Assembly: GCF_002007605.1 (NCBI RefSeq)
Contig: NZ_CP019799.1
Span: forward strand, 4,519,501-4,583,500
Origin: Cellvibrio sp. PSBB023
GTDB lineage: Bacteria > Pseudomonadota > Gammaproteobacteria > Pseudomonadales > Cellvibrionaceae
Direction of reading: 5' to 3'
Length of the DNA: 64,000 nucleotides
Both the position numbers and the translations under genes were made by a program. The notes under the pieces were generated by a model. It was not told the DNA's origin. It searched no databases and was given only the letters and a program-made list of their open reading frames with translations. This document shows, one piece after another, positions 44,905-53,569 of this stretch; positions within the stretch are counted from its first letter, which is position 1, and every line of letters begins with the position of its first letter.

Positions 44905-44998
44905 GATGTGCCATTTTGGGGCGTAACTTCCGGGAGGATCGCTTTTTTAGGTGATAGCACTTGGGAGCTTGAGTGTGGAAATAGTTGTGGAGTGATGG

Positions 44999-45787
44999 AT
45001 GAAGATCGTCGAGCAGCGCAGCCCGGAAGTCTTGCAGCATGTACCACGGCCAATTGTGGCCTGGGGTGGGCATTATACAAAGGGCGATGAAATCCCGCCG
45101 CACACCCACCCGCGCGCGCAGTTGCTCTATGCTGTGGAAGGTGTGATGCGCATAGTGACGCCCAACAGTGTTTGGACTATTCCCTCGCACCGTGCCTTGT
45201 GGGTGCCGCCTAATGTTGAGCATCACTCTTTTATGATGAGCGATTTGGAGATGCGCACGCTGTACGTGAGTGCAGAAATTTCTCTCGCACTGGGTGCTGA
45301 ATGCCGCGCAATTTCAGTGTCGGGGTTGTTGCGTGAATTGATTTTGGGACTGCTGCAAGAGCCGGCGGAATACCCGATTCCAGGGCGGGGCGACCATTTG
45401 GTGGCGTTGATTTTGATGGAGATAGATCGCGCTGCTACCCAAGTGGCGGAAATCCCCTGGCCACAAGATCGCCGTTTACAGCGAGTGTGCCAATTTGTGA
45501 TGAACTCGCCCGGCGTTACTCACACTATTGATGATTTGGCTGCCATGGTGGGTGCCAGTGCTCGCACACTTATCCGCTTATTCCCCAAGGAGACCGGGCT
45601 TAAATATCACCAGTGGGTACAGCAGGTTCAGCTTGCCGAAGCCATTTGCCGGTTGGAGCGCGGCGAGGCTATTGCGCGCATCGCCAACTTTCTCGGTTAC
45701 GGTAGCCCCAGTGCATTCACGGCTATGTTTAAACGCAATTTTGGTGTGGCGCCCAATCAGTATTTTCCCAAACACGCTGCGCGTTAG
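44999..45787 (+). CDS. AraC family transcriptional regulator
   Basis: A 262-residue regulator with an N-terminal cupin (IPPHTHPRAQLLYAVEGVMRIV) and a C-terminal double HTH. The first helix-turn-helix is IDDLAAMVGASARTLIRLF and the second IARIANFLGYGSPSAFTAMFKRNFGVAP. It most likely regulates the divergent Fsr-type exporter and itself. Its stop lies 3 bases from the convergent EAL gene. Confidence 0.93.
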   Translation: MKIVEQRSPEVLQHVPRPIVAWGGHYTKGDEIPPHTHPRAQLLYAVEGVMRIVTPNSVWTIPSHRALWVPPNVEHHSFMMSDLEMRTLYVSAEISLALGAECRAISVSGLLRELILGLLQEPAEYPIPGRGDHLVALILMEIDRAATQVAEIPWPQDRRLQRVCQFVMNSPGVTHTIDDLAAMVGASARTLIRLFPKETGLKYHQWVQQVQLAEAICRLERGEAIARIANFLGYGSPSAFTAMFKRNFGVAPNQYFPKHAAR

Positions 45788-45790
45788 GCT

Positions 45791-46573
45791 TTACCGTCCG
45801 CGCGGCGCTGAAAAAACGTCGGCAGGTACCTGCGCCAGGCTTTGAAATGCCGGACGGGCAAAATAATAGCCCTGGAATAACTCGATGCCCATGTCTTGCA
45901 GCACGGCAAATTCCTCATAGCACTCTATGCCTTCGGCAACGACGGTCATGCCTAATTCATTACAGACTTGCACAATACCGCGCACAATAATTTGACTGGA
46001 TTTGCGGATGTGAATATTGCGCAGCAGCGCCATATCCAATTTCATAATGTCAGTTTGAATTTCAGCCAGCAGGTTTAACCCGGCATAGCCTGCACCAAAA
46101 TCATCAATCGCGGTTTTGAAGCCGCGTTGGCGATAGTAATCAACAATATTGCGCACATGCGCTAAGTCATCAATTTTTTCACTCTCGGTAATTTCAAAAA
46201 TAATTTGTTCGATGGGAAAATGGTATTTTTCGGCAGCAGCCAGAGTCGTGCGAATACATAACTCAGGTCGATAAACTGCATTGGGCATAAAATTAATACT
46301 GAGCAGTGATTGCATGCCTAGTTCTGCAGCCAGCTTGATAGCTTTTGTGCGGCAGGCTTGATCAAAACGATAGCGGTTGCTGTCATTAACCTGCGCAAAG
46401 ATAGTGGCGGCCCCTTCATTGTTGAGCCCGCGCACTAGTGCCTCGTGGGCAAAAATCTCGCCTGTACGGCTGTTTACAATGGGCTGAAAGGCCATGGTGA
46501 ATTCAAAATCCAACCCCTCGCCGTTGGTGCATTCTTCACAGCCGGTAGGTCGGCACTGATTATTTGCTGTCAT
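45791..46573 (-). CDS. EAL domain cyclic-di-GMP phosphodiesterase
   Basis: A 260-residue stand-alone EAL protein. The catalytic set appears intact: HEALVRG (EAL), SINFMPN (Asn), FEITESEK (Glu), IDDFGAGYAGL (DDFG), IMKLDMALL (Lys), VVAEGIE (Glu) and LFQGYYFARP (Gln). A short N-terminal Cys cluster, CRPTGCEECTNG, precedes the domain and might sense metal or redox state. It hydrolyses c-di-GMP to pGpG in family members. It is 37 bases downstream of the chemoreceptor gene on the same strand. Confidence 0.9.
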   Translation of the reverse strand: MTANNQCRPTGCEECTNGEGLDFEFTMAFQPIVNSRTGEIFAHEALVRGLNNEGAATIFAQVNDSNRYRFDQACRTKAIKLAAELGMQSLLSINFMPNAVYRPELCIRTTLAAAEKYHFPIEQIIFEITESEKIDDLAHVRNIVDYYRQRGFKTAIDDFGAGYAGLNLLAEIQTDIMKLDMALLRNIHIRKSSQIIVRGIVQVCNELGMTVVAEGIECYEEFAVLQDMGIELFQGYYFARPAFQSLAQVPADVFSAPRGR

Positions 46574-46610
46574 GGTGTGTAGGATTTCATCGTGTGTTTA
46601 GTGGTGCTGG

Positions 46611-47924
46611 TTAGTTAACGGCCTGTTTGTTTTCGGCCAGGGTTGCAACTGCTTCACTGACTTTATGGGCGCCGGTTTTTATCGACTCGATAACAGCGAC
46701 AGCATTGTTCACCAGATGAGTGCCATCTTCCGCTTGGGAGCGAGCGCGCTCCATGCCTTTCATGGCTTGATCGGTCTGGGTGCTGTTGCGGCGTACCACT
46801 TCTTCAATTTCCAGTGTTGAGCTGCTGGTGCGTGCCGCCAGGTTGCGCACTTCATCGGCCACCACTGCAAAACCGCGCCCATTTTCGCCAGCCCGTGCAG
46901 CTTCTATCGCCGCATTCAATGCCAGTAGGTTAGTCTGCTCGGCAATGCTGCGGATCGTATTAACAATAGCAGAGATTTGCTTGGACTCTTCCAGTAGTTG
47001 TTCAATCAGCGCAGAGGATTGCGTTACTTCACTGGCGATATTGCGTGAGCTTTTAGCGGTTCTGTCCAGCAACAGTTCGCCTTCCTCGGCAATTTGCAGG
47101 GTTTCCTGTGCGGTTGCATAGGCAAGCTGACTGGTTTGATACACATTTTCCGCGTGTTTGACTCGCTCGGTGATATCGCTGGCAAATTTAATGATTTTAA
47201 CCACGCGCCCATTTTCAACAATTGGATTGTAGGTTGCTTCAAGCCAAATGGTTTCACCGGCCTTGTTGCGTCGTTCAAATTTCCCCTGTTTAAAGCTGCC
47301 ATTGGCAAGTTGCTGCCAAAAGTCAGGGTTTTCCCGGTAGAAATCCTCTTTACAAAAACGGCGGTGGTGTTGCCCACTGATTTCCGACAGGCGATAGCCC
47401 ATGACCGATAAAAAATTGTCGTTAGCGGTAATGGCTGTACCGTCAGGCGCAAATTCAATCACCGCCATGGCTTTGTGCAGTGCGGTAATAATGGCTTCGT
47501 TATCGCGGCTTTTGATCATTTGTTCGGTAATATCTTTGGCAATTTTGAAAATTTTAGTGACTCGCCCTTGCTCATATACCGGAAAGTAAGTGGCCTCTAG
47601 CCACACGGGTTTATGGTGTTTGCCATAGCGTAAAAATGTCCCTTTGTTGGCCTTGCCCGCTTTCAGGTCGCGCCAAAAAGCGCTGTATTCTGTGCTTGCC
47701 GCATATTGGGCATCGCAAAATATCCGGTGGTGCTGGTTGGCGACTTCATCCAGCCGGTAACCCACGGCTGACAAAAACAGATCGTTCGCGCTCAGAATGT
47801 GCCCATCAGGAGAGAACTGCACTATAGGAATGTTGTTGTACAGTGTCTGAAACAGGGTGTCGGTATAAAGCAACTGCTGTTGTGTATCCAGTAGCTGTTG
47901 TTTTAGGGCGTTATTGAAAAACAT
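46611..47924 (-). CDS. PAS-PAS methyl-accepting chemotaxis protein without membrane segments
   Basis: A soluble chemoreceptor of about 437 residues. It has two PAS/PAC units, at about 25-140 ([28 protein letters not shown]) and 145-260 ([29 protein letters not shown]). A short signalling domain follows, with the conserved tip [19 protein letters not shown]. There is no transmembrane helix. The ATG at 47924 is preferred, with AAGAGG 6 bases upstream. The C-terminus is truncated compared with full MCPs. Probably reads internal redox or energy state, like Aer-type proteins. Confidence 0.9.
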   Translation of the reverse strand: MFFNNALKQQLLDTQQQLLYTDTLFQTLYNNIPIVQFSPDGHILSANDLFLSAVGYRLDEVANQHHRIFCDAQYAASTEYSAFWRDLKAGKANKGTFLRYGKHHKPVWLEATYFPVYEQGRVTKIFKIAKDITEQMIKSRDNEAIITALHKAMAVIEFAPDGTAITANDNFLSVMGYRLSEISGQHHRRFCKEDFYRENPDFWQQLANGSFKQGKFERRNKAGETIWLEATYNPIVENGRVVKIIKFASDITERVKHAENVYQTSQLAYATAQETLQIAEEGELLLDRTAKSSRNIASEVTQSSALIEQLLEESKQISAIVNTIRSIAEQTNLLALNAAIEAARAGENGRGFAVVADEVRNLAARTSSSTLEIEEVVRRNSTQTDQAMKGMERARSQAEDGTHLVNNAVAVIESIKTGAHKVSEAVATLAENKQAVN

Positions 47925-48269
47925 CGGCAACCTCTTAAGCCAATAAGGAAAAGGAATATCGTCCCGGCGACGAGAAGTAGTCCTTTGGGTGCTGCTAGTA
48001 AGTATGGTTGGTGTTTATATGTCTGCAGGGGTATGACGCGCAGGGTATGGGTTCTAGTCGACTTTGATCAAAGTATAGGGGGCTTTTTTTACTTGACCAG
48101 CTTTTGTCGATGGGAACGAGGAACTAAATGTTTTTTTATTGGTGATCTGCCTGGCGAGTTAAGGCGTAGCGTATATGAAAAATAAAAACCCGGTGTTGTC
48201 AGCACCGGGTTTTGAATTGTGAACCTTGCACAATCTTTCTGTGTCTTGCAAAACCTTGTTGGTTTTCGA
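47925..48269. other. Intergenic region after the permease operon
   Basis: About 345 bases upstream of the MCP gene and downstream of the - strand transporter operon. It contains the operon terminator (48185-48213) and otherwise no supported gene. A promoter for the MCP gene would be at 47940-48060, but none is clear. Confidence 0.55.
48185..48213 (-). terminator. Rho-independent terminator of the transporter operon
   Basis: Stem AAAACCCGGTG (48185-48195) and CACCGGGTTTT (48203-48213). On the - strand it is followed by TTTTTATTTTTC, a proper U-tract, 57 bases after the last permease gene. Confidence 0.92.
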
Positions 48270-49226
48270 TTATTTGGGGCGTGAGCGCACCAGTAATTGC
48301 TGTAAGGCAATGAAACAAAAGAGTAATAAGCCGATGACGATTTTTGTCCACCAACTGCTCAAGGTGCCATCAAACGAAATATAGGTTTGCACCACGCCCA
48401 TGATAAGTACACCGATGAGTGTGCCAAACATATAACCGTACCCACCAGTGAGCAGGGTGCCACCAATCACAACGGCGGCAATTGCATCCAGCTCCACACC
48501 AACCGCCGCCAATGAATAACCGGAGAAGGTGTAAAAGGAATACACAATACCTGACAGGGTGGCGAGAAATGCGCTGATGGCATAAATGCGAATGGTGGTG
48601 TGAGCAAGAGGAATGCCCATGAGCGCCGCCGAATTCATGTCACCGCCAATGGCATAAACACGGCCACCAAAACGTGTGTAGTGGGCAATGATAATGGCGA
48701 TAACCAACACCAGCAGGCAGATAAGGGTACTGGTGCCTACCCAGGCATCACCCGGCAACATAAAACCAAATTCGGCGACCTGATTGTAAAACTCGTGCTC
48801 AATTGGAATAGATTCCTCACTGATCACACTGGCCAGGCCGCGCGCAAAAAACATTCCCGCCAGGGTCACAATAAACGGCTGCATTTTGTAGTAATGGATA
48901 ATGGCGCCCATGATGGCACCAAAGGCCGTACCACCAATCAACACTACGGGGAATACCACCAGCGGATGCCATTGGTATTTGCTGATTAATACACTGCATA
49001 CTACCCCGGTGAGTGCAATGACAGCGCCGACGGATAAATCAATACCACCGGATAAAATCACAAAGGTCATGCCTACGGCGGCAATAATTAAAAACGCGTT
49101 GTCGCTGAGTAAATTAAAAAAGACGCGCGAGCTACCAAAGCCATCGAACTGCACTGAGCCTATGCCGAACAATACAAAAAACAAGCAGCAGGTCACCGCG
49201 AGTGGAATAAATTTCGGATTAAGCAC
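48270..49226 (-). CDS. Sugar ABC transporter permease, YjfF-type
   Basis: A 318-residue BPD-type-2 permease of the ribose/galactofuranose class with about nine hydrophobic helices. Signature segments are GMTFVILSGGIDLSVGAV and GELD-like GVELDAIAAVVIGGTLLTGG. It is the closest to E. coli YjfF. It begins 8 bases before the end of the preceding permease and is the last gene of the operon. Given the context, it probably moves L-arabinose, arabinofuranose or short arabinosides. Confidence 0.88.
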   Translation of the reverse strand: MLNPKFIPLAVTCCLFFVLFGIGSVQFDGFGSSRVFFNLLSDNAFLIIAAVGMTFVILSGGIDLSVGAVIALTGVVCSVLISKYQWHPLVVFPVVLIGGTAFGAIMGAIIHYYKMQPFIVTLAGMFFARGLASVISEESIPIEHEFYNQVAEFGFMLPGDAWVGTSTLICLLVLVIAIIIAHYTRFGGRVYAIGGDMNSAALMGIPLAHTTIRIYAISAFLATLSGIVYSFYTFSGYSLAAVGVELDAIAAVVIGGTLLTGGYGYMFGTLIGVLIMGVVQTYISFDGTLSSWWTKIVIGLLLFCFIALQQLLVRSRPK

Positions 49227-50253
49227 GGTTGATCTCCTTCTTGCCTTTTTTGAACAACGATGACCAGAAGTTCAACTGACTTAATTGTTGTTGGAAGCGA
49301 GGCGATTGCATCAGCAGTACCAAAATAATCGCGCTGGCTTTAATCAGCAGATTAAATTTCGGCGGAATGCCGCTCAAAATAATAGTGACCGTCAGGGTTT
49401 GAATAATGAGCGCGCCGATAATGGCGAGGAAAATAGAAAAGCGACCCCCCATTAGTGAGGCGCCGCCAATGACTACGGCGAGAATCGCATCCAGCTCCAG
49501 CCACAAACCGGCGTTGTTGGCGTCTGAGCCGCGAATGTCGGCAGCGGCAATCATACCGGCGAGCGCTGCACAGGCACCGGCAAGGGTGTAGACACTCAAT
49601 TTAATCGCCTTGGCATTTAGCCCCATGTAATGACTGGCCGAGGGATTCGCTCCTACCGCTTCAATATATAAACCCAACGCCGTGCGGCGTGTGAGCAATT
49701 GCACCAGTGCAAACGTAATAATCACCAACACCACGGGGAAGGGCAGGCCGAGAAAACTGCCCGTGCCTAAAAATGCAAAACCGCTGTGATCAAAGGTGAC
49801 GATTTGACCTTCGTTAATTAATTGCGCAATACCGCGGCCGCCCACCATTAAAATCAACGTAGCAACAATAGGTTGGATACTCATGTAGCCCACGAGAAAA
49901 CCATTTACTATTCCGGCAAGTAACCCGGCAATTAAACCCGCGCCGATAATCAGTACAAGGCTGTCGACACCCTTGGTGATGTAATAGGCACTGACGGCAC
50001 CGGCGATTGCCATAATCGAACCGACGGACAAATCCACGCCCGCTGTTGCAATTACCAGTGACATGCCAATGGCCAAGAGTGCCACTGGCGCGGCGCGGTT
50101 GAGTACGTCAATCAAGCTGCCGTAAAAGCGGCCATCTTTAAATTCAATGGCAAAAAACTCTGGTGCAATAATGGCGTTGATAACCAGCAGCACCAGTAAC
50201 CCTGCGCACGGCCATAAATAGCGGCGCAGCTGTTGGTTTGTAGTGAGATTCAT
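49219..50253 (-). CDS. Sugar ABC transporter permease, YtfT-type
   Basis: A 344-residue permease of the same family as its downstream neighbour. Key segments: GMSLVIATAGVDLSVGSIMAI, YMSIQPIVATLILMVGG and LELDAILAVVIGGASLMGG. Closest to E. coli YtfT. The two permeases would form a heterodimer. It follows the ATPase gene after 15 bases. Confidence 0.88.
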   Translation of the reverse strand: MNLTTNQQLRRYLWPCAGLLVLLVINAIIAPEFFAIEFKDGRFYGSLIDVLNRAAPVALLAIGMSLVIATAGVDLSVGSIMAIAGAVSAYYITKGVDSLVLIIGAGLIAGLLAGIVNGFLVGYMSIQPIVATLILMVGGRGIAQLINEGQIVTFDHSGFAFLGTGSFLGLPFPVVLVIITFALVQLLTRRTALGLYIEAVGANPSASHYMGLNAKAIKLSVYTLAGACAALAGMIAAADIRGSDANNAGLWLELDAILAVVIGGASLMGGRFSIFLAIIGALIIQTLTVTIILSGIPPKFNLLIKASAIILVLLMQSPRFQQQLSQLNFWSSLFKKGKKEINRA

Positions 50254-50268
50254 AACAGCCTCTAATCA

Positions 50269-51768
50269 TTAATTCGATGCAATTGCCTGCATGATGCGTT
50301 GCGGATTGATATCGTCGTCTTGCAGTTCTGCCACTTTTTTACGATCGCGCAGCACAACGACTTTATTGCTGAAGGCCACCAGCTCTTCCAATTCGGAGGA
50401 TGCAACTACCAGCGATAAACCATCGGCGCAGAGTTTGCGAATCAGGCGAATGATTTCAGCGTGGGCACCAATATCGATGCCGCGTGTCGGCTCATCCAAA
50501 ATAAGCAGGGTCGGGTTGGCGGCCAGCCAGCGCGCGAGAATCACTTTTTGTTGGTTGCCACCGCTGAGTTGCTCAATGGGTTTTTCAATATCCGAGGTGG
50601 CAATGTTCAATTCTTTGACGTAGCGATTGGCAATCTCTTCCTGTTCTTTACGTGCAATAAATTTCCACCAGCCTTGTTTAATTTGGCGGGCGAGAATCAT
50701 ATTTTCGCGAATGGAGAGTTGGCCGAGAATGCCATCGTGTTTGCGGTCTTCCGGGCACAGGCCCATGCCCGCAATAATGGCTTCGCGTGGGGCAGAAAAA
50801 TGAACCGGTTTGCCGTCAAACAAAAACTCGCCGGTATTTTTTTTGTCGATGGCAAATAACAAACGGCAGAGTTCGGTGCGACCCGCACCGAGCAACCCGG
50901 CCAAACCAACGACTTCGCCTTTGCCAAGGGTTAAATCGATGGGCGCCAGGTTAGTGTGGTGGCCAAGGGCTTTTAATTCCACCAAGGGTTCACTGTGTTG
51001 ATTGTTGCTTTGTGGTTTATGCTCGCCGAGTGCGGCCAACTCTTTGCCGAGCATATGGCCAATTAATTCAGGGCGCGACAAGGTGGCGGCTTCAAATTCG
51101 CCCACCAATTCGGCGCTGCGCAAAATAGTAATGCGATCGCAAACGGCATAGACCTGATCGAGAAAGTGAGTGACAAATACAATGCCAATCCCTTTGCGGC
51201 GCAGGTCGCGCATAATGCGAAACAGGGATTGCACTTCGTCGGCATCGAGGCTGGCGGTGGGTTCGTCCAGAATCAATACCTTGGCCGACATATCCACCCC
51301 GCGTGCAATCGCAATTAATTGCTGCACAGCAATGGAGTAGCGGGAGAGCGGTTGTGTTACATCGATATCCAGGTCGTAACCTTTCAAGAGTTCGGCGGCA
51401 TCGCGATTAACCTTGCCCCAGTTGATCAAACCAAAACGACGCGGCTCGCGGCCCAAATAAATATTGTGTGCCACGGTTAAGTTGGGTAGCAAATTCACTT
51501 CCTGATACACGGTGCTGATGCCAAGCGCTTGTGCATCGCCTGTGTTGTTGGGGAAGATGGGGGTGCCATCCAATAAAATATCGCCGCCATCGCGCTGGTA
51601 AACACCGGTCATCACTTTAATCAAGGTGGATTTGCCGGCGCCGTTTTCACCGAGCAGCGCGTGGATTTCTCCCGCGCGCAGGGTGAAGTCCACGCCCTTG
51701 AGGGCGTGCACACTCGGGAATTTTTTATGAATTCCCTTGAGTTGTAAAACTGGAGTTGTATTCATCAT
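50269..51768 (-). CDS. Sugar ABC transporter ATPase, two-domain, YtfR/RbsA-type
   Basis: About 499 residues from the ATG at 51768 (MMNTTPVLQL). It has two nucleotide-binding domains: first with Walker A GENGAGKSTLIK and Walker B VLILDEPTASLD; second with the degenerate Walker A typical of this class (GLLGAGRTELCR), signature LSGGNQQKVILARWL and Walker B LLILDEPTRGID. The ATG overlaps the stop of the binding-protein gene (TAATG). Confidence 0.92.
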   Translation of the reverse strand: MMNTTPVLQLKGIHKKFPSVHALKGVDFTLRAGEIHALLGENGAGKSTLIKVMTGVYQRDGGDILLDGTPIFPNNTGDAQALGISTVYQEVNLLPNLTVAHNIYLGREPRRFGLINWGKVNRDAAELLKGYDLDIDVTQPLSRYSIAVQQLIAIARGVDMSAKVLILDEPTASLDADEVQSLFRIMRDLRRKGIGIVFVTHFLDQVYAVCDRITILRSAELVGEFEAATLSRPELIGHMLGKELAALGEHKPQSNNQHSEPLVELKALGHHTNLAPIDLTLGKGEVVGLAGLLGAGRTELCRLLFAIDKKNTGEFLFDGKPVHFSAPREAIIAGMGLCPEDRKHDGILGQLSIRENMILARQIKQGWWKFIARKEQEEIANRYVKELNIATSDIEKPIEQLSGGNQQKVILARWLAANPTLLILDEPTRGIDIGAHAEIIRLIRKLCADGLSLVVASSELEELVAFSNKVVVLRDRKKVAELQDDDINPQRIMQAIASN

Positions 51769-52712
51769 TATTTCGCGCCGCGTTTTGCCAATTCTTCTGC
51801 TGCATTTTCTTGCGTAAATACTGCACCGCCCATGCGAATCCATTTTTCAAAATCCTTTTTGCCAGCGCGCGCTTCATCAATTACATCAAACGCCGGGCCG
51901 CCAAGGTGTGGGCTGAGTTCAACAGAGACATTGATTTCACCGGCCACAATGGATTTCAACGCATCGTCTACCGCATCTACTGAGACAATTAAAATATCTT
52001 TGCCCGGCTTTAAGCCTGCTTCTTTAACCGCTTGAATCGCGCCCAATGCCATTTCGTCGTTGTGAGCCCAAATGGCACAAATATTTTTGCCACCACCTTC
52101 TGCTTTCAGCATGGTTTCCATCACTTCCTTGCCTTTGGCGCGCGTGAATTCAGCGGTTTGGCTGCGCACAATTTTGGTCTCGGGGAAAGCGGCAATGGTG
52201 TCGTTAAACCCTTTCATACGCCCGATGGCGGCGCTTGAGCCTACTGTGCCTTGCAGTTCCAGAATGTTGCACTTGCCTTGGGTGTTTTCTGTCAACCAGG
52301 TGGCGGCGCGCTGACCTTCCACTTCAAAATCCGGCGCGATACGGGTGAGGTAAAGTGACTGGTCGGTAACCGATACATTGCGATCCAGAATCACTACGGG
52401 AATGCGTGCGCGTTTGGCTTCCATTAATACCGGTTGCCAGCCGGTTTCCACTACGGGGGCAATTAAAATTGCATCTACCCGCTGGGCGATAAAACTGCGC
52501 ACCGCTTTAATTTGATTTTCCTGTTTTTGTTGTGCGTCAGAAAATTTTAAGGTGATGCCGCGTTTGGCCGCTTCTGCTTTCACCGATTCGGAAAAGCTGG
52601 TGCGCCAACCGGATTCGGAACCCACCTGTGCAAACCCCACAGTTAAAGCATTTGCCGTGGCGCTAATGCCAATGGCCGCGGCGAGCGTCAATGTTGTAAA
52701 TAGCGTTTTCAT
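51768..52712 (-). CDS. Periplasmic sugar-binding protein, YtfQ-like
   Basis: A 314-residue solute-binding protein with a signal peptide (cleaved near ANALTVGF). It resembles YtfQ closely: VGFAQVGSESGWR, QQKQENQIKAVRSFIAQRVDAI, ELQGTVGSSAAIGRMKGF and GAIQAVKEAGLKPGKDI. E. coli YtfQ binds galactofuranose; in this arabinose locus an arabinofuranose-type ligand is more likely, by inference. It is the first gene of the four-gene transporter set and follows the SDR after 65 bases. Confidence 0.9.
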   Translation of the reverse strand: MKTLFTTLTLAAAIGISATANALTVGFAQVGSESGWRTSFSESVKAEAAKRGITLKFSDAQQKQENQIKAVRSFIAQRVDAILIAPVVETGWQPVLMEAKRARIPVVILDRNVSVTDQSLYLTRIAPDFEVEGQRAATWLTENTQGKCNILELQGTVGSSAAIGRMKGFNDTIAAFPETKIVRSQTAEFTRAKGKEVMETMLKAEGGGKNICAIWAHNDEMALGAIQAVKEAGLKPGKDILIVSVDAVDDALKSIVAGEINVSVELSPHLGGPAFDVIDEARAGKKDFEKWIRMGGAVFTQENAAEELAKRGAK

Positions 52713-52777
52713 AGTGGTTCCTCGTGTTATTCAATTTATAAGTTAATGTTGTCCGGTGTTGGTGTTGGGTAACGCAA

Positions 52778-53548
52778 TTAAATCCAGCCGCCATCCACAA
52801 TAAAATGTTGTGCGGTACACAGGCGGCTGTCGTCAGAGGCCAGAAATAACGCCATGGCGCTAATGTCTTCCGGCATTACTGATTTTTTTAAACATTGGTT
52901 TTCTAAAATATTGTGCGCGGATTTATCCTTGGTGAGCATGGCAACCTGGCGCTCGGTCATGACCCAGCCAGGTACTAGCGTATTCACGCGAATATTGTCG
53001 CCGCCCATATCGCGGGCGAGGCCGCGTGTTAAACCTTCAATGGCTGCCTTGGAGCTGGTGTAGCCGGGCATGCCCCCTTGGGTGGCGTACCAGCTCATGG
53101 AGCCTAAATTAATAATGGAGCCACCGCCCAGTTCTACCATCTGCGGGTACACCGCTTGTGCGGCAAAAAAATGGTGGCGCAAATTCACCGCAAGGCGCTC
53201 GTTCCAGTAGTCCACGGTGACGGTGCGGAAATCGTGGCGCGTATCGTTGGCGGCGTTATTAATCAACACATTAATTGCCCCCACCTCGGTATAAATTTGT
53301 TTGATGGTGGCCTGCAATTTGGGAATGTTGAGCAGATTGCAGCGATAGTAGCGTGGTGGTGTCGCGCCAGGGTTGTGGCTGAGTTGTGCGACCAGCTTGT
53401 GCGCATCCTCATCGCGAATATCAATAAAGCAGACCTGTGCGCCTTGCTGGCAAAATGCCTCCACCAAATTGGCACCAATGCCCGATGCGCCGCCGGTAAT
53501 CAGCACCACTTTGTATTTCAAGCTGGGGTATTGGTTGGTGATTGTCAT
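52778..53548 (-). CDS. SDR, probable sugar 1-dehydrogenase
   Basis: A 256-residue classical SDR with the NAD(P) motif LITGGASGIGANL, an NNAA motif (LINNAANDTR), catalytic Ser in NLGSMSW and YTSSKAA (YxxxK). Located between an arabonate-dehydratase-like gene and an arabinose-type transporter, it is a good candidate for L-arabinose (or another sugar) 1-dehydrogenase. Substrate specificity is not shown by the sequence. Confidence 0.85.
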   Translation of the reverse strand: MTITNQYPSLKYKVVLITGGASGIGANLVEAFCQQGAQVCFIDIRDEDAHKLVAQLSHNPGATPPRYYRCNLLNIPKLQATIKQIYTEVGAINVLINNAANDTRHDFRTVTVDYWNERLAVNLRHHFFAAQAVYPQMVELGGGSIINLGSMSWYATQGGMPGYTSSKAAIEGLTRGLARDMGGDNIRVNTLVPGWVMTERQVAMLTKDKSAHNILENQCLKKSVMPEDISAMALFLASDDSRLCTAQHFIVDGGWI

Positions 53549-53569
53549 GTGTTGGCCTGCGCGATCACC

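Noticed and set aside
44816..45226. 137-residue N-terminal extension of the Fsr-type exporter
   Set aside because: It overlaps the divergent AraC gene and lacks a membrane pattern; MTQMEP at 44815 gives a normal first helix.
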